The notes: generated by a model not told the origin, from the sequence alone. Counted from the first letter of the stretch, positions 49,953-60,408 are shown. The stretch: 64,000 nucleotides of DNA from Prorocentrum cordatum (GCA_963575745.1 CAUYUJ010021050.1:43501-107500); one strand, 5' to 3'. Program-made: numbers and translations.

Positions 49953-50269
49953 GGGGATGGGGGGTGGACAGACCTCCTACCCTGACACGTCGATTAGCGA
50001 ATTGGCCGTTTTCGGTTCGCGAGAGGGCGTCGCGGCCGTCATTTTTGCGGGTCCAGGTCCGTCGGTTTCGGTCCCAGGCCGTTTTCACTAAGGCGTGGCA
50101 TCGCTCGGACGTGTGCATTTTTTCTTCGGCGAGGGCCATCGAGGAGCATCCTTGATCATTTGGCGAAAAAACCACGCACGAAACCGAAACAAACACAGGG
50201 AATGGACGTCCGAGCGATGGCAAGTCAGGGGAGGTTTACTAAAGGGAGGTTTGTCCACCGCCGAGGGGA
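49953..50269. mobile_element. TIR family 3 element, copy 3c, 5-bp TSD, with nested family 2
   Basis: The element spans 49,958-50,264, with GGGGGGTGGACAGACCTCC left and GGAGGTTTGTCCACCGCCGA right. GGGGA flanks it perfectly (49,953-49,957 and 50,265-50,269). Without the nested family 2 element (50,094-50,226) it is about 170 bp and closely matches copy 3b. Confidence 0.9.
50094..50226. mobile_element. TIR family 2 element nested in family 3
   Basis: The inverted ends GCATCGCTCGGACGT and ACGTCCGAGCGATGG lie a few bases inside the insertion limits. AGG stands on both sides (50,091-50,093 and 50,227-50,229). Comparison with copy 3b (CACTAAGGGGAGG) shows a clean insertion. In one of the equivalent registers the removed segment begins GCGTGG and ends GTCAG. 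Confidence 0.9.
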
Positions 50270-50316
50270 GCTGCCGGGAACCCCAGGGAGCACTCAGCAA
50301 GTCCAATGAGAGAGAT

Positions 50317-50464
50317 TCGGGGATGGACAGACCCCCCTTTAGCAAAACGTGGTTTCGTGAAAACGACCTGAGGCCCAAACCTGGCGGGCGCAAGCCTGGA
50401 AAACAACGGCCACGGCGCCCTCTCGAAAACCGAAAACGGACAATTCACCAATCGACGTGTGATT
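50317..50464. mobile_element. TIR family 3 element, inverted and truncated copy
   Basis: GGGGATGGACAGACCCCCC followed by CGTGAAAACGACCTGAGG, CGAAAACCGAAAACGGACAA and TTCACCAATCGACGTGT reads the family 3 body in reverse. The far terminus is missing after 50,462. It faces copy 3c across about 50 bases. Confidence 0.78.
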
Positions 50465-50551
50465 TTGTTTTGACCAATTCAATCTACACATGAGCCGTCG
50501 TACGAGCTGCGGACATATGTACACGCACGCATGCATTCATAAACACATATG

Positions 50552-50658
50552 CAATCCTCCTCCTCCTCCTCTTCCTCCTCATCCTCATCATCCTCCTCCT
50601 CTTCCTCCTCCGCCGCCGCATCCTCCTCCTCCTCCTCCTCCTCCTTCTCCTCCCCCCC
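50552..50658. repeat. (TCC)n array
   Basis: CTCCTC with TCATCC, TTCC and CGCCG interruptions. Confidence 0.93.
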
Positions 50659-52074
50659 CGAGAGGTGTGGGTTCGGGGCCCCGGGCCCGCTAAGAGCCCC
50701 GCGGGGTCGAGGGCTGCAGCTCCCCCCCGGCGTGGCACGGGTGGGCCGCCCAGCCTTCGCCCCTCCCTCGCGTGGGTCGCGCCCAGCCCGAAGAGCTTCG
50801 AAGTGGGGGCGTCCCAGGCGCGGGCAATATTCAGGAGGGGAAGCATCACACAGCCACAATGAATCGTCGATCCCCCGGGAAATATGGGGAACTATGGGAT
50901 GGGGGGGGAAGACGTAAACCTAGAAAATGTAGGAACATGTGGGGAATCCTGTTATTTGTGTAATTTTTATTTGTGTGTCCCAGGGCCCCTTCAAATATTC
51001 GTATCCATATCCAGTGTGTTTGGGACGACTTTTTTGGCAATAGCGCCACAAGGCCGCGGCGCACCGGACATGGATCAAGAGCGAGCCTCCAAAGGGGCAT
51101 ATGTTTTGTCAGTGTCCAGGGCGCCTCGGGCTTCTGGGGCAGGAAGCCCCAAACTCCAAACTCTCGGTGGAGATGGGCAGAAGGATTGCCCGCACAAGGC
51201 CCGTGCGCCCTTACCGCGCATCCCGGTGATGCGGGCCGACCGTGAGGCCCAGGAGACGAGGCAATGCACCCGAGGACGCGCCCACTCCGTGCCCAGAGGC
51301 GCGAGGCGCGAACGGGGGGAGGCGCAGGAGGAGCAGCGACATGGCCCTGGGCGTTTACTATACAGCCTGGCCCTGTTCGATTCCTTCTCTGGGCGCGTTT
51401 ACTGAAGGCCTCGCGCGTCGGGGTGGTTATTCTCGGGGTGGATTTTCTGCCCTCTAGACGTGGGAGGAGGAATGCGCAGGTGGTGGAGCAGGGAGGCGAA
51501 GACGAGAACGAGAGGGGGAGGTAGCAGGAGAGAAGCCAGCTCACGTCGCCGCGGGGGCCCCGGCGCACTGAGGACGGAAAGCCCCACCGCGTCGGGACGC
51601 TCCCCTGCGAGGACGGCGCCCCCGCCGTCTCCGCCTCGCGGGCGGGGGGGAGGTCTGCCGATCTACGGGTTGTCGCTTAGTGGGTCCTGGAAACGACAGG
51701 GCCGTTTTTGTTACTGGTTCCATTGGGCCGTTTTGTTGTCGGTTCTGGCGCCGTTTTTGCCTCCTGTTCCGTCGCCGTTTTTATTGCCAGTTCCGGTTCC
51801 ACTTTCGGAGTCGTCGTTTTTTGCCGGTTCCGCTTGCCGTTTCCGCTTGCCGTTTTTTTCCGTTTCCATTTTCAAGAGAGTCGTTCGGAAATTGTGAAAA
51901 CGATTCTGCCGTTTTCTGGAGCCCACTAGGGAGGTCTGTCGGGAGGCGCCGCGTCGGGACGACGAGGGGGGAGGATCAGGACGCTTCGAATGGGTACGGA
52001 AACTATGGGGACGACGATTCACAGCAGTTCTGAGGGGAGGAGGAGAAGAGGATGAGGAGGAGGCCTCAGTGTTT
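50659..52074. other. unassigned stretch
   Basis: No gene recognised. 51,700-51,870 has a periodic GCCGTTTTTGTTNCYGGTTCC motif (about 20-24-base spacing). Confidence 0.4.
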
Positions 52075-52385
52075 CCGCACGCCTGCCTCCCGTTCAAAGC
52101 GTCTCGTGGCTTCATAGGGAGCTTCACCGGCGGCCCCAGTGCTACCGCCCGCATGCGCCCCCCCCCCAGCTAGTACAGCGTTTCGTGGCCCCATAGGGAG
52201 CTTCAACGACGGCCCCAGTGCTACCGCCCGCAGGCGTCCCTCCCACCCAGCGTTTCGTGGCCCCGTAGGGAGCTCCACCGAAGGTTCCAGCGCTACCGCC
52301 CGCGTGCGCCCCCCCCACCCAGTGCAGCGCGTCGTGGCACCAGAGGGAGCTCCACAGACGGCGCCAGCGCTACCGCTCGCAGGAG
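52075..52385. repeat. 77-bp minisatellite family, locus 2
   Basis: GCGTYTCGTGG-type starts lie at about 52,100, 52,178, 52,250 and 52,328 (72-79-base spacing), with CCCCATAGGGAGCTTCA and GCTACCGCCCGC in each unit. Same family as 3,925-4,172. It is directly followed by a GAG array. Confidence 0.85.
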
Positions 52386-52387
52386 AG

Positions 52388-52492
52388 GGAGGAGGAAGTG
52401 GAGGAAGTGGTGGAGGAGGAGGAGGAGGAGGAGGAGGAGGAGGAGGAGGAAGTGGAGGAGGAAGTGGTGGAGGACGACGGAGGAGGCGGGTA
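52388..52492. repeat. (GAG)n array with GGAAGTGGAG units
   Basis: Purine tract with AGTGGAGGA interruptions. Confidence 0.93.
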
Positions 52493-52651
52493 ACGCCCTA
52501 CGAGCTGGTGCCCCCTAAGCCCCCCCCCCGTTCGGTGGGCCGAATACTGTACCCATGTCAGGCGTTCCAGAGGAGGGATGATGGTAAGATGGGGATTCGG
52601 TTGAGGCAGCGGTGGTTGGCTCTCGGGTGGGCCCTCGTCACCTCGGCTGGA

Positions 52652-52827
52652 CCCAGCTTTTAGGTCGGGCTTGTCCCCCTACAGGGGGATTCTGGGCGAA
52701 AAACTCAAGATACACAAAACATACCCTGAAATAGCAAAACGCATACTCAAACATAGTCCCCCGACTATGTTTAAACTATGTTTGAACATTCCCCCTGTCG
52801 AGGGACAGGCCCGACTTAACCCAGCTC
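52652..52827. mobile_element. TIR family 1 element (copy 1e) with 8-bp TSD
   Basis: The element spans 52,660-52,819, with TTAGGTCGGGCTTGTCCCC left and GGGACAGGCCCGACTTAA right. Flanks CCCAGCTT (52,652-52,659) and CCCAGCTC (52,820-52,827) match in 7 of 8. Internally CCCCCTACAGGGGG and CCCCCTGTCGAGGG form small stems; ACTATGTTTAAACTATGTTT is at the centre right. Confidence 0.88.
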
Positions 52828-52924
52828 GGGAAACTGGTGCGCTTGGACCCTCGAAAAGTCCCGGTGTCTCCTTTCGCTCTGCTGCGAGGGCAGGAGGGGG
52901 AGGAGGGAGAGGAGGACAGGATGT

Positions 52925-53315
52925 AGGGGGAGGAGGAGGAGGAGGAGGAGGAGGAGGAGGAGGAGGAGGAGAGGGGAGGAGGAGGAGGAGGTAGGGGAGG
53001 AGGAAGAGGAGGAGGAGGAGGAAGAGGAAATGGAGGAGGGAGTGGAGTGAGTGGAGGGGGAGGAAGGGAGGAGGGGGAGGAGGGGGAGAGGAGGAGGAGG
53101 AGGAGGAGGAGGAGGAGGAGGAGGAGGAGGAGGAGGAGGTGGAGGAGCAGGAGGAAGAGGAGGAGGAGGAGGAGGAGGGGGAGGAGGAGGAGGAGGAGGA
53201 GGAGGAGGAGGAGGAGGGGGAGGTGGAGGTGGAGGAAGCGGTGGTGGAGGCGGAGGAGGAGGATGAAGTGGAGGAGGATGTCGAGGAGGAAGCGGTGGCG
53301 GACGACGGAGGAGGA
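52925..53315. repeat. (GAG)n array
   Basis: GAG repeats with GTGGAG, GAAGAG and GATGTCGAG interruptions, purine-only for most of 390 bases. Confidence 0.96.
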
Positions 53316-53559
53316 GGGCAGCGCCCCACGAGCATGAGCTCCCGAGCCCCCCCCCGTTCCGTTCAGTGGTGCGCGACGTGGCGAGGCCGCCGTGCCGCGT
53401 GCTTCTCGTTGCGAGGTCTCGAGGCGCCCCTGCAGGGGAGGAGGACGAGGACGCGGGCGATGCGCAGACCAGGAGGGAGAAGAAGGGAGGAGGGAGAGCG
53501 GAGATGCCTGAGCTCGAGGCCCCCCCTGCTCTCTCCCTGCGATCTGCGGGAGGGGAGAG

Positions 53560-53755
53560 GAAGAGGAGGAGGAGGTAGGGGGAGGAGCAGGAGGTAGGGG
53601 GAGGAGGAGGAGGAGGAGGAGGAGGAGGAGGAGGAGGAGGAGGAGGAGGAGGAGGAGGTGGAGGAGGAGGAGGAGGGCACGCGCAGGAGCGCCAGGAGGG
53701 GGAGGAGGGGGAGGAGCGTCAGGAGGAGAAGGAGGGGGAGGAGGGGGTGGAGGTG
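53560..53755. repeat. (GAG)n array
   Basis: A second GAG array 240 bases after the first, with GTAGGGGGAGGAG units at its start. Confidence 0.94.
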
Positions 53756-54249
53756 CGCGTGCTGTGTGCGTTCTTTCTCCGTGGACGTTAGCTCTCTCCC
53801 CCGGAAAGGGCGTAGGCCCAGGGTTCTCGTTTCGGAGATTACACCCTCGGCCTCGACTTAAAGGATGCCGACGGAACTGTTTGCGATAAATACCAAGGTG
53901 AAGCTTGATTTATCACTGAAAAAGTCGCTTCGCGTGTGTCCACTCGAGGAAAATGTGTCCCCTCTATATCGGATCTTCGATAAAATACAGGGCCCGCAGA
54001 CACACGCTTTCCCTTTTTATGAAACAATTGTGTGCGGAGCGTTTTGCGCAGAGTCCCCGATAGAACAGTAGGTCTGGAGGCTTTCTGAAATTTGTCAGAA
54101 CATGAAAGAAACTCAACTTTTGCGTACCCGCTCGAGGATGTTGCGCCCTGCGCGCCGAATATCTGAGGATGTCTGAAGGGAAACGCTTGTTTTGCAGAAT
54201 GTGAGTGGCCTGGGTGCCCCAGGATGCCCGAGCCTGAACAGACTGTAAC

Positions 54250-54578
54250 TTATTGAGGGTCGTGGCCCTGGGAGCGTGGACGCAGCATGGTTTACGATGG
54301 ATCGTGGCCCCGGGAGCGCATACTCAGCGTAACTTACAAAGGACGCTGGCCCTGGGGTGGCGGACACCGCGTAATTCATCAGGGATCCTGCCTCTGGGGG
54401 CGCGGGTACACCGTAATTGACGAGGGATTGTGGCCCTGGTGGTGCGGACGCAGCGTACTTTGCAAGGGATCGTGGCCCTGAGAGGGCGAACCCAGTGTAA
54501 TTTGCGATGGATCGTTGCCCTCCGAGCGCGAACCCAGTGTACGTTACAAGGGACCGTGGCCCTGCAGCTCGTGTCCAG
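54250..54578. repeat. 42-bp minisatellite (14-residue period)
   Basis: CGTGGCCCTGGGAGCG-like starts recur about every 42 bases (54,261, 54,303, 54,344 ...), nearly eight units. Because 42 is divisible by 3, the minus strand is open and reads a 14-residue repeat (GPRSLVTYTGFALG, GQRSIANYTGFALS, GPRSLAKYAASAPP ...). Open-frame retention may be due to the repeat alone. Confidence 0.85.
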
Positions 54579-54650
54579 TGTCTTTTCCGAAGTAGTTTAG
54601 AGCACCTCTGTCTCGTACACAGAAACTTGTTGGTTTCATCCGGGGAAACA

Positions 54651-55055
54651 ATGCAAGCGTGCAGAGGGCCCATACCGAGCAACATGTACAGTAAAGCCGA
54701 GTTCCAAAACATGTTACTTGCTGCATTGGGAAGCACCTTTGACAGAGATGCGGCCGTGGCAGTGTTGAGGAGTGGTGACCTTCCGCGCGATGGCAAGACT
54801 GCGTGGTCAGTGCCAGACAGACCGCCTGCAGAACGCGCTGCTCGCAATTGTTGTTCCGTGCTGAATTATATTCTTAAAAACGGTGTCGAGTTTCCAGACA
54901 TCATCCAGGTCACAGACGGGGCCCCGTGGCAAGTTTACGTGGGAGGTGACTTGGCGGCCAGTGTGCGTATTACGAGCGCCAACATAGAGAGAGAATGGGA
55001 AGGCAACTGGAAATCTTGGGCCGAATTTCAGAAACATCACAAACCTATCGATTAG
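54651..55055 (+). CDS. unrecognised ORF upstream of a LINE endonuclease
   Basis: From ATG at 54,651, 134 codons: QACRGPIPSNMYSKAEFQNM, LLAALGSTFDRDAAVAVLRS, LPRDGKTAWSVPDRPPAERA, NYILKNGVEFPDIIQVTDGA, NIEREWEGNWKSWAEFQKHH. The composition is natural for a soluble protein. The frame is open upstream into the 42-bp array, so the start is uncertain. No family recognised. It lies 660 bases before the endonuclease remnant in the same direction and may be its ORF1 or a host gene piece. Confidence 0.4.
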   Translation: MQACRGPIPSNMYSKAEFQNMLLAALGSTFDRDAAVAVLRSGDLPRDGKTAWSVPDRPPAERAARNCCSVLNYILKNGVEFPDIIQVTDGAPWQVYVGGDLAASVRITSANIEREWEGNWKSWAEFQKHHKPID

Positions 55056-55103
55056 AACACAAGTGCGACGCTTTGTTACAAAGGGCGTTATCCAGCATGA
55101 ACG

Positions 55104-55538
55104 GTGGAGCGACATGAAAATCCAAAGGAGGCGCTGTACATTAGGATGTACGGCGGGCAGCATGGTCCCAGCCCGTGCTCAGTGCCACAACGCCGTCAGC
55201 TTTACAATGCACATTTGGTTTCCCTGATGTTGGACACGCTTGTACTCCAATGTCGACGTCGCGCTTGCACATTTCCGTCGACCATGTACATGTGCACCAT
55301 TGCGGGAATTACTCTGGAGGACCCGCCTTCTGGCGACACCACCTCACTGGGTACGTGCGCCGCCCGCTGCGTATACCTTGGCGACCCCTCCGTGGACGAG
55401 GCCGCGAAAGAGGCCGCCATTCCATGCGAAATGTGTTTCGCTGAGCACGCAGAGGTTCCATTTTGTGTAGCCATGGGCATGGGCAAATATACTAGGCCAC
55501 AGCGTCGTCTACATAATCCTTGCTCATATTCTTCCTGA
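55104..55538 (+). CDS. unrecognised ORF
   Basis: 144 codons, with MYMCTIAGITLEDPPSGDTT, AARCVYLGDPSVDEAAKEAA and CEMCFAEHAEVPFC. Cys pairs (RC...CEMC) could suit a metal-binding site, but spacing fits no family I know. Frames in neighbouring registers also look partly protein-like, so frameshifts are possible. Confidence 0.3.
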   Translation: MERHENPKEALYIRMYGGQHGPSPCSVPQRRQLYNAHLVSLMLDTLVLQCRRRACTFPSTMYMCTIAGITLEDPPSGDTTSLGTCAARCVYLGDPSVDEAAKEAAIPCEMCFAEHAEVPFCVAMGMGKYTRPQRRLHNPCSYSS

Positions 55539-55699
55539 TCCAGTACTTCCCCAGCCGTTTCGATCAGACGGGTTCCATTGACGAAGTCCGCCATCCTCAG
55601 CCCGTCCTCAGCAGGGGGTGCACCATTATTGTGCGTTGCGTGTGATAAGTTTTGCCATCGGCCAGAAGGCGAATCTTGGGGTCGACCCAGACGTGTCTG

Positions 55700-56740
55700 C
55701 AAACATTGCCGTTTGCATCGCATGGGGACTTGGAATGTTCAAGGTAGCCAGGGCGATTCCGCTGTTAAAGTGGACGGGTTGTCGTTGATGATGTCCGCGC
55801 GAAATTTTGGTCGATTATGTCTCCAAATGGCTCATCTCCGCGGTGCCGGATACTACGCACGTTAAGGCTACATTATATTTTGGTCTGGGTGCCGCAATCT
55901 GGGACAACAGTTTTTTTCTGGGATTGGGGCCATCGTCTCCCCGCGGATCCGCCTGGCAGTGGTGTCTTTCAAGTCGCGCGGCGACCGCATCGCTACACTT
56001 CGGTTGGAACTACACGGTGGCATGCTTACTGACATGTCCGTCTACGCGCCGCACAACGGAGTCGACTACGACGCCAGACGCTCATTTTACCATAACCTCC
56101 AGATGCACGCGCGCAGCACTACAAAACAATCGGCGTCGTGCCGTTTGGGTGGCTTCAACGGCAGGCTGCTCCAGAGGAAGGCCAGGGGGGATGACGTCAT
56201 GGGCCCGCATTTGTACGAGACAGTGTGAGCGATGTGACTCTCAATCGGCATTATTTGATCGAGATTTGCTTCGCATGCGGCCTTGTGGTCGCGAGCACCT
56301 TTTTCAACCGTCCCAATGAGAAGATAATGGCATGCCGAGACCTTGGCTATCATCCGATGGCGCCCATCGAAAGCGCAGTTTTGGTTCAAGTTGACCACGT
56401 ACCCTGCCACAACAGTTGCCTCCCTACCGTTCTTGATTCCTGTGCGTGCAGGGAAGAACCTATCAATCGCCAACATATTCTTGCAATGGTTGAGACGTCG
56501 ATTCAGTTCGAAGCGGGCACGAGACGTAAGGGGAAGGCGCGGGGCAAGGCAACATTGAAGCGTGCGCAGGTCAGACATGCATTTCTCAATGTTTTCAAGT
56601 CCGCGGCGTGCGCGGACTACGCGATAACTGCTTGGATGACGCAGCGGATGACATCGACCACGCCAGAGACAGAGCTTCTCCACACACATCCGTGGACAAG
56701 TTTGCGCGCGCCCGGCCTTATCTGGAACCTATAGGTTTTC
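55700..56740 (+). mobile_element. LINE C: endonuclease-bearing retrotransposon remnant
   Basis: Contains a LINE AP-endonuclease domain spread over several frames, listed below. No RT follows; sequence after 56,740 passes into satellite DNA, so the copy is 3'-truncated or was interrupted. Confidence 0.7.
55719..56734 (+). pseudogene. LINE C AP-endonuclease-like remnant, several frameshifts
   Basis: Segments in order: MGTWNVQGSQGDSAVKVDGL (55,719, the 'T.NVQG' first strand), GDRIATLRLELHGGMLTDMS then VYAPHNGVDYDARRSFYHNL (55,980-56,100), RLGGFNGRLLQRKARGDDVM then GPHLYET (56,140-56,225), and, after a shift, LIEICFACGLVVASTFFNRP then HPMAPIESAVLVQVDHVPCH (56,225-56,420). The 'GGFNGRL' position normally has GDxN; the catalytic Asp is Gly here. 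The later 'VDHV' matches the usual 'IDYV/SDH' region. Frames change at least twice, so it is a dead gene. The domain normally nicks target DNA. Confidence 0.68.
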
Positions 56741-56876
56741 CGTCAAAAGGGGGATTACCTCAACGGGAAGATTCTTAACAAGTTGACCCGGCAGTCCGAC
56801 AAACAAGATCGCACAGCTTGGCCAGAAGATGTTGCAGGTGGCGGTTGTGGGGTAGCGGTGGAGTATCTGACTGAAT

Positions 56877-57030
56877 GACTGCCCGCCGTGAGTGTCTATC
56901 CGTGACAGTTTTCGAATATATGCGGGTTTGGGTATCGACGGTCCGGGAGCGAATCGGAGTGTGAATGGGTGCGAGCGTGGATGAGTTTCAGCAGTACGAG
57001 CGCGTCTTTGCGCATGAGCCTGGAGACTCC
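56877..57030. repeat. satellite leader block, copy 1 (GGGTTTGGGTATCGACGG)
   Basis: CGCCGTGAGTGTCTATCCG, GGGTTTGGGTATCGACGG, GAATGGGTGCGAGCG and AGTACGAGCGCGTCTTTGCG. The same ordered block occurs at 57,808-57,945 and 61,745-61,872, each time preceding a GGCCTCCTGG array. Confidence 0.8.
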
Positions 57031-57270
57031 TCGGGGATCCTGGAATCTCCTGGGACTTCCTGGGGCCTCCCGGAGCCTCTTGGGGCCTCTTGGGGCTTCC
57101 TGTGGCCTCTTGAAGCCTCCTGGGGCCTCGAGTGGCCTCGTGCGGTCTCCTGAGCTTCGTGAAGACTTCTGGGGCCTCTTGTGGCTTCCCTAATTTCTTT
57201 GATGCAGTTTGGTACCTCTTTGTGGCCTCTTGAAGCCTGGAGGAGCCTCCTGTGGCATCCCGAAGAGGAT
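57031..57270. repeat. GGCCTCCTGG array
   Basis: Ten- to twelve-base units GGCCTCTTG/GGCCTCCTGG. Similar arrays: 57,945-58,065, 58,290-58,590, 61,870-61,975, 62,265-62,625. Confidence 0.85.
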
Positions 57271-57555
57271 CCGTGCCCACTAGTTTGGCCAGCAAGCATT
57301 GGCACACCGTTTGAGAAAAAATCGAACTCTGCCCCCCCTCCCCCCCCCTCGAGGGCGAAAGTGAGCGCCTCGTTTGGTTTGGGGCATCCTCCAGCTCAGC
57401 TCCGAAAGCGAAGGATGTTGGGATACCAAAATAGGCACACCGCCTAAGACATCCCCGACGTTTGAGCGCGAACGGAAGCCGTGCAATACCCGTGGCGGCC
57501 CCCCCTCTCAGGAGTGCTGAAGCCAGCAAGCCGCTCGAGACATCCTCGCAATCTG
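57271..57555. repeat. CGAGACATCC satellite units (reverse orientation)
   Basis: Units carry CGCTCGAGACATCCTCGC, GCGCGAACGGAAGCCGTGCA and GCGAAGGATG. They are the reverse complement of the units at 59,485-60,080 and match 58,595-58,950 and 62,620-62,720. Confidence 0.75.
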
Positions 57556-57559
57556 CCCC

Positions 57560-57692
57560 CACCGGATCATCATCATCATCATCAACAACAACAACAGCAG
57601 CAGCGACATCTTCTCATCATCCTCATCGCCAGAATCATGGTCAGCATCATCACCACCATCAACACCATCACCGTTAGAACCATCATCATCAT
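57560..57692. repeat. (CAT)n/(CAA)n array
   Basis: CATCATCATCATC, ACAACAACAACAG and CATCACCACCATC patches. Confidence 0.93.
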
Positions 57693-57749
57693 ATGCTGAG
57701 TGGGATGGGGAAGAGGAGGAACGGAGGTGTGAGGAAGGCGCCGGCGCGG

Positions 57750-58285
57750 TCAGAGTAATTATGCACTGCGTGGAGCTCCCCACATGTGCATATATCAGCA
57801 TGGGCCTGTCCGCCGTGAGCGTCTAGGCGCAAGAGTTTTCGACAATTCACGGGTTTGGGTATCGACGGTCTGGGGGTGAATCTAAAAATGACCTGGGGTG
57901 TGAATGCGTCTCAGTAGTACGAGCGCGTCTTTGCGCATGAGCTTGGGGCCTCCTAGGGCCTCCTGGGGCCTCCTCGGGTTTCCTGGGGCCTCCTGGGGCC
58001 TCGTGCGGCCTCCCGGGGCCTCCTGTAGCTTCCTGGAGCCTCATGGGGCATCCTGGGGAGGATTCGTGCCCTAAACGAAGCCAAATCCATAGGAACAACA
58101 GTACATCATCACATTGCGGATTGGAGCCGCAGGAGACGGGCAATATATAGGAGCACGCGTAAAACACTTAGGATTGGACACGCAGGAGTAGGCGACATAG
58201 AAACATACGTAAACCACTGAGGATTCGTGCTCCAGGGGAGGCCCAGTCAGTCTACAGGAGCATACGTACAACACATGGGATGGGG
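57750..58285. repeat. higher-order satellite unit, copy 1
   Basis: Order: GCACTGCGTGGAGCTCCCCA, leader block (57,808-57,945), GGCCTCCTGG array, GTGCCCCAG-type border, then units of about 60 bases with AGGAGCAYACGTAAAACAC and GGATTCGTGCTCCAGG (58,075-58,280). The same order recurs at 61,670-62,260. Confidence 0.8.
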
Positions 58286-58592
58286 GCCACTCTTTTGGCC
58301 TTCTGAGGCCTCCTACTCCTGGGGCCTCTTGGGCCCTCCTGGTGCTTCCGGGACTTCCTGGCGCTTCCTGTGGCTTCCTGCGGCCTCCTGGGGCCTCCTG
58401 TGGCTTCCTGTGGTCTCCTGGAGCATCCTGGAGCCTCCTGAGGCCCTGGAGCTTCCTGGGGTATCCTGGAGCCTCTTGGGGTATCCTGTGGCCTCTTGAC
58501 TCTTCCTGTGACCTCCTGTGGCCTCCTGGGACCTTCTGGGGCCTCCTGGAGCCTGCTGGAGCCTCCTGTGGCATCCTGGGGAGGATCCGTGA
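58286..58592. repeat. GGCCTCCTGG array
   Basis: Thirty or so degenerate 10-base units (GGCCTCCTGG, GGAGCCTCCT, GGCTTCCTGT). Confidence 0.88.
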
Positions 58593-58955
58593 ACAGGCAA
58601 CCCGCTCGAGACATCCTCAACATTTGGCCCTCGTTCGGGGTGAAAACTAGGGCGTCGCTCGAGAGATCCTCCAAGTCTGCTCCGAAAGCGGAGGATGCTG
58701 CGGCACCGGAACAGGCAACCCTTTCGAGACATCCCCGCCATGTTGGCGCGAACGGACGCCGTGCAATATTCCCTGGCGGTTCCCCCTCGGGGGTGATGAA
58801 ATCCGCGCCTCGCTCGAGACATCCACAGAATCTGCTCTGAGCGTAGACGAGCCTGACCCCCAAAACAAGCAAACCGCTTGAGACATCCTCGCCATCTGGG
58901 CCCCCTGGGCCCCTGGGGTGCGCAAACCAGCGCCTCGCACGAGACAACATTTTTC
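58593..58955. repeat. CGAGACATCC satellite units (reverse orientation)
   Basis: CGCTCGAGACATCC recurs at about 58,601, 58,721, 58,820 and 58,876. Between lie AAGTCTGCTCCGAAAGCGG and GGCGCGAACGGACGCCGTGC. Confidence 0.78.
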
Positions 58956-59239
58956 ATCAGCATCATTCCCCAGCTGCATCATCATCGTCGTCATCATACT
59001 CTGATCGGCATCCTTCGGCATCATCGTACTCTGAGTGTATCAACATCATCATCTGATTAAGATAGGGAAGAGAGGGAGGAGGTGAGGAGGAAGGAGGTCC
59101 GCGGGGTCGGAGGAATTCCCCACATCCGTAAAATGGGTTATAATGTGTGTTATGCCGTGCTATGTCATGTTGTGTTATGGTGTGATATGGCATGTTGTGA
59201 TGGTCTTATATGGCATGACATGTTATGTTATGGTATGTT

Positions 59240-59340
59240 TGGTTGCGGTGATGATGATTGCGATGATGATGATGACTATGTTGTTGATGATGATGGTGAT
59301 GATGATGTTGATGATGATGATGTAGATGATGATGAGGATA

Positions 59341-59371
<31 letters not shown>

Positions 59372-59408
59372 CGATGACGATGACGATGATGATGGTGGTT
59401 ATGATGAC

Positions 59409-59478
<70 letters not shown>

Positions 59479-59480
59479 CT
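59240..59480. repeat. (GAT)n array of duplication copy 1
   Basis: GATGAT with GATGTTGAT and GACGATGACG variants. Confidence 0.96.
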
Positions 59481-60108
59481 GGCGGAGCAAATTCAGAGGT
59501 TGTCTCGAGCGAGGCGCGGGTTTCAGCACCCCCAAGGGGGAGCCGCCAGGGGGTATTGCACGGCGTCCGTTCGCGCCAACATGGCAGGGATCCATCGAAC
59601 GGTGTGTTTGCTTTGGTGCTTAACATCCTCCGTTTTCGAAGCAGACTTGGAGGATGCCTCGAGCGAGGCGATCAGTTAGGGCCCCCACAGGGGAGCCGCT
59701 AGGGGGTATTGCACGGCTTCCGTTCGCGCTAAAATGGCGCGGATGGTTCGAGCGGTTTGTTTGTTTCGGTGCCGCGACAACCTTCGCGTTTGAAGCAGAT
59801 GTTGAGGATGTCTCGAGCGAGGCGCTCATTTTCGCCCCCAAGGAGGGCCAGGTGTTGAGGACGTCTCGAGCGGTTTGTCTAGTTTGCTGGCCAGACTCGT
59901 AGGCACGGATCCTCTTCAGGATGCCATGGAAAGCTCCAGCAGGCTCCAGCAGATCAGACCATATTCTAAAGATATCTCGGGTGACGTTTCCTTTCGCGCC
60001 CAGACTGCATGGATGTCTCGAGCAGTTTGCCTGTTTGCGTCAGCAGCATCTTCCGTTTTCGGAGCAGATTTGGAGGATGTCTTTTTCCCACAAGACCACG
60101 GGCAGGAT
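59480..60108 (+). repeat. 930-bp direct duplication, copy 1 (unique part)
   Basis: From GCTGGCGGAGCAAATTCAGA to GACCACGGGCAGGATG. It matches 60,410-61,038 with three differences that I count (59,642 A/G, 59,729 T/C, 59,930 A/G). It contains the forward form of the TCTCGAGCGAGGCG satellite units, themselves about 190 bases long. Confidence 0.93.
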
Positions 60109-60280
60109 GATGCACACAAAATATGATGACGCCGATTGATGGTAATAAGAGTGTGATGGATTACAGCGATGTTGATGCATATGATGAGTGGTGATGGTGA
60201 GTGGTTCTGATGAATATGATGAATGATGCTGATGATATTAATGATGAGGCTGATGCTGATGCTCGTGATGATGATGATGT
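60109..60280. repeat. spacer with inverted partner at 63,155-63,326
   Basis: GATGCACACAAAATATGATG through GATGCTGATGCTCGTGATG; its reverse complement lies at 63,155-63,326 with about three differences. Confidence 0.88.
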
Positions 60281-60339
60281 AGATGATGATGAGGATGATG
60301 ATGATGATGATGATGACGATGACGATGATGATGGTGGTT

Positions 60340-60408
<69 letters not shown>

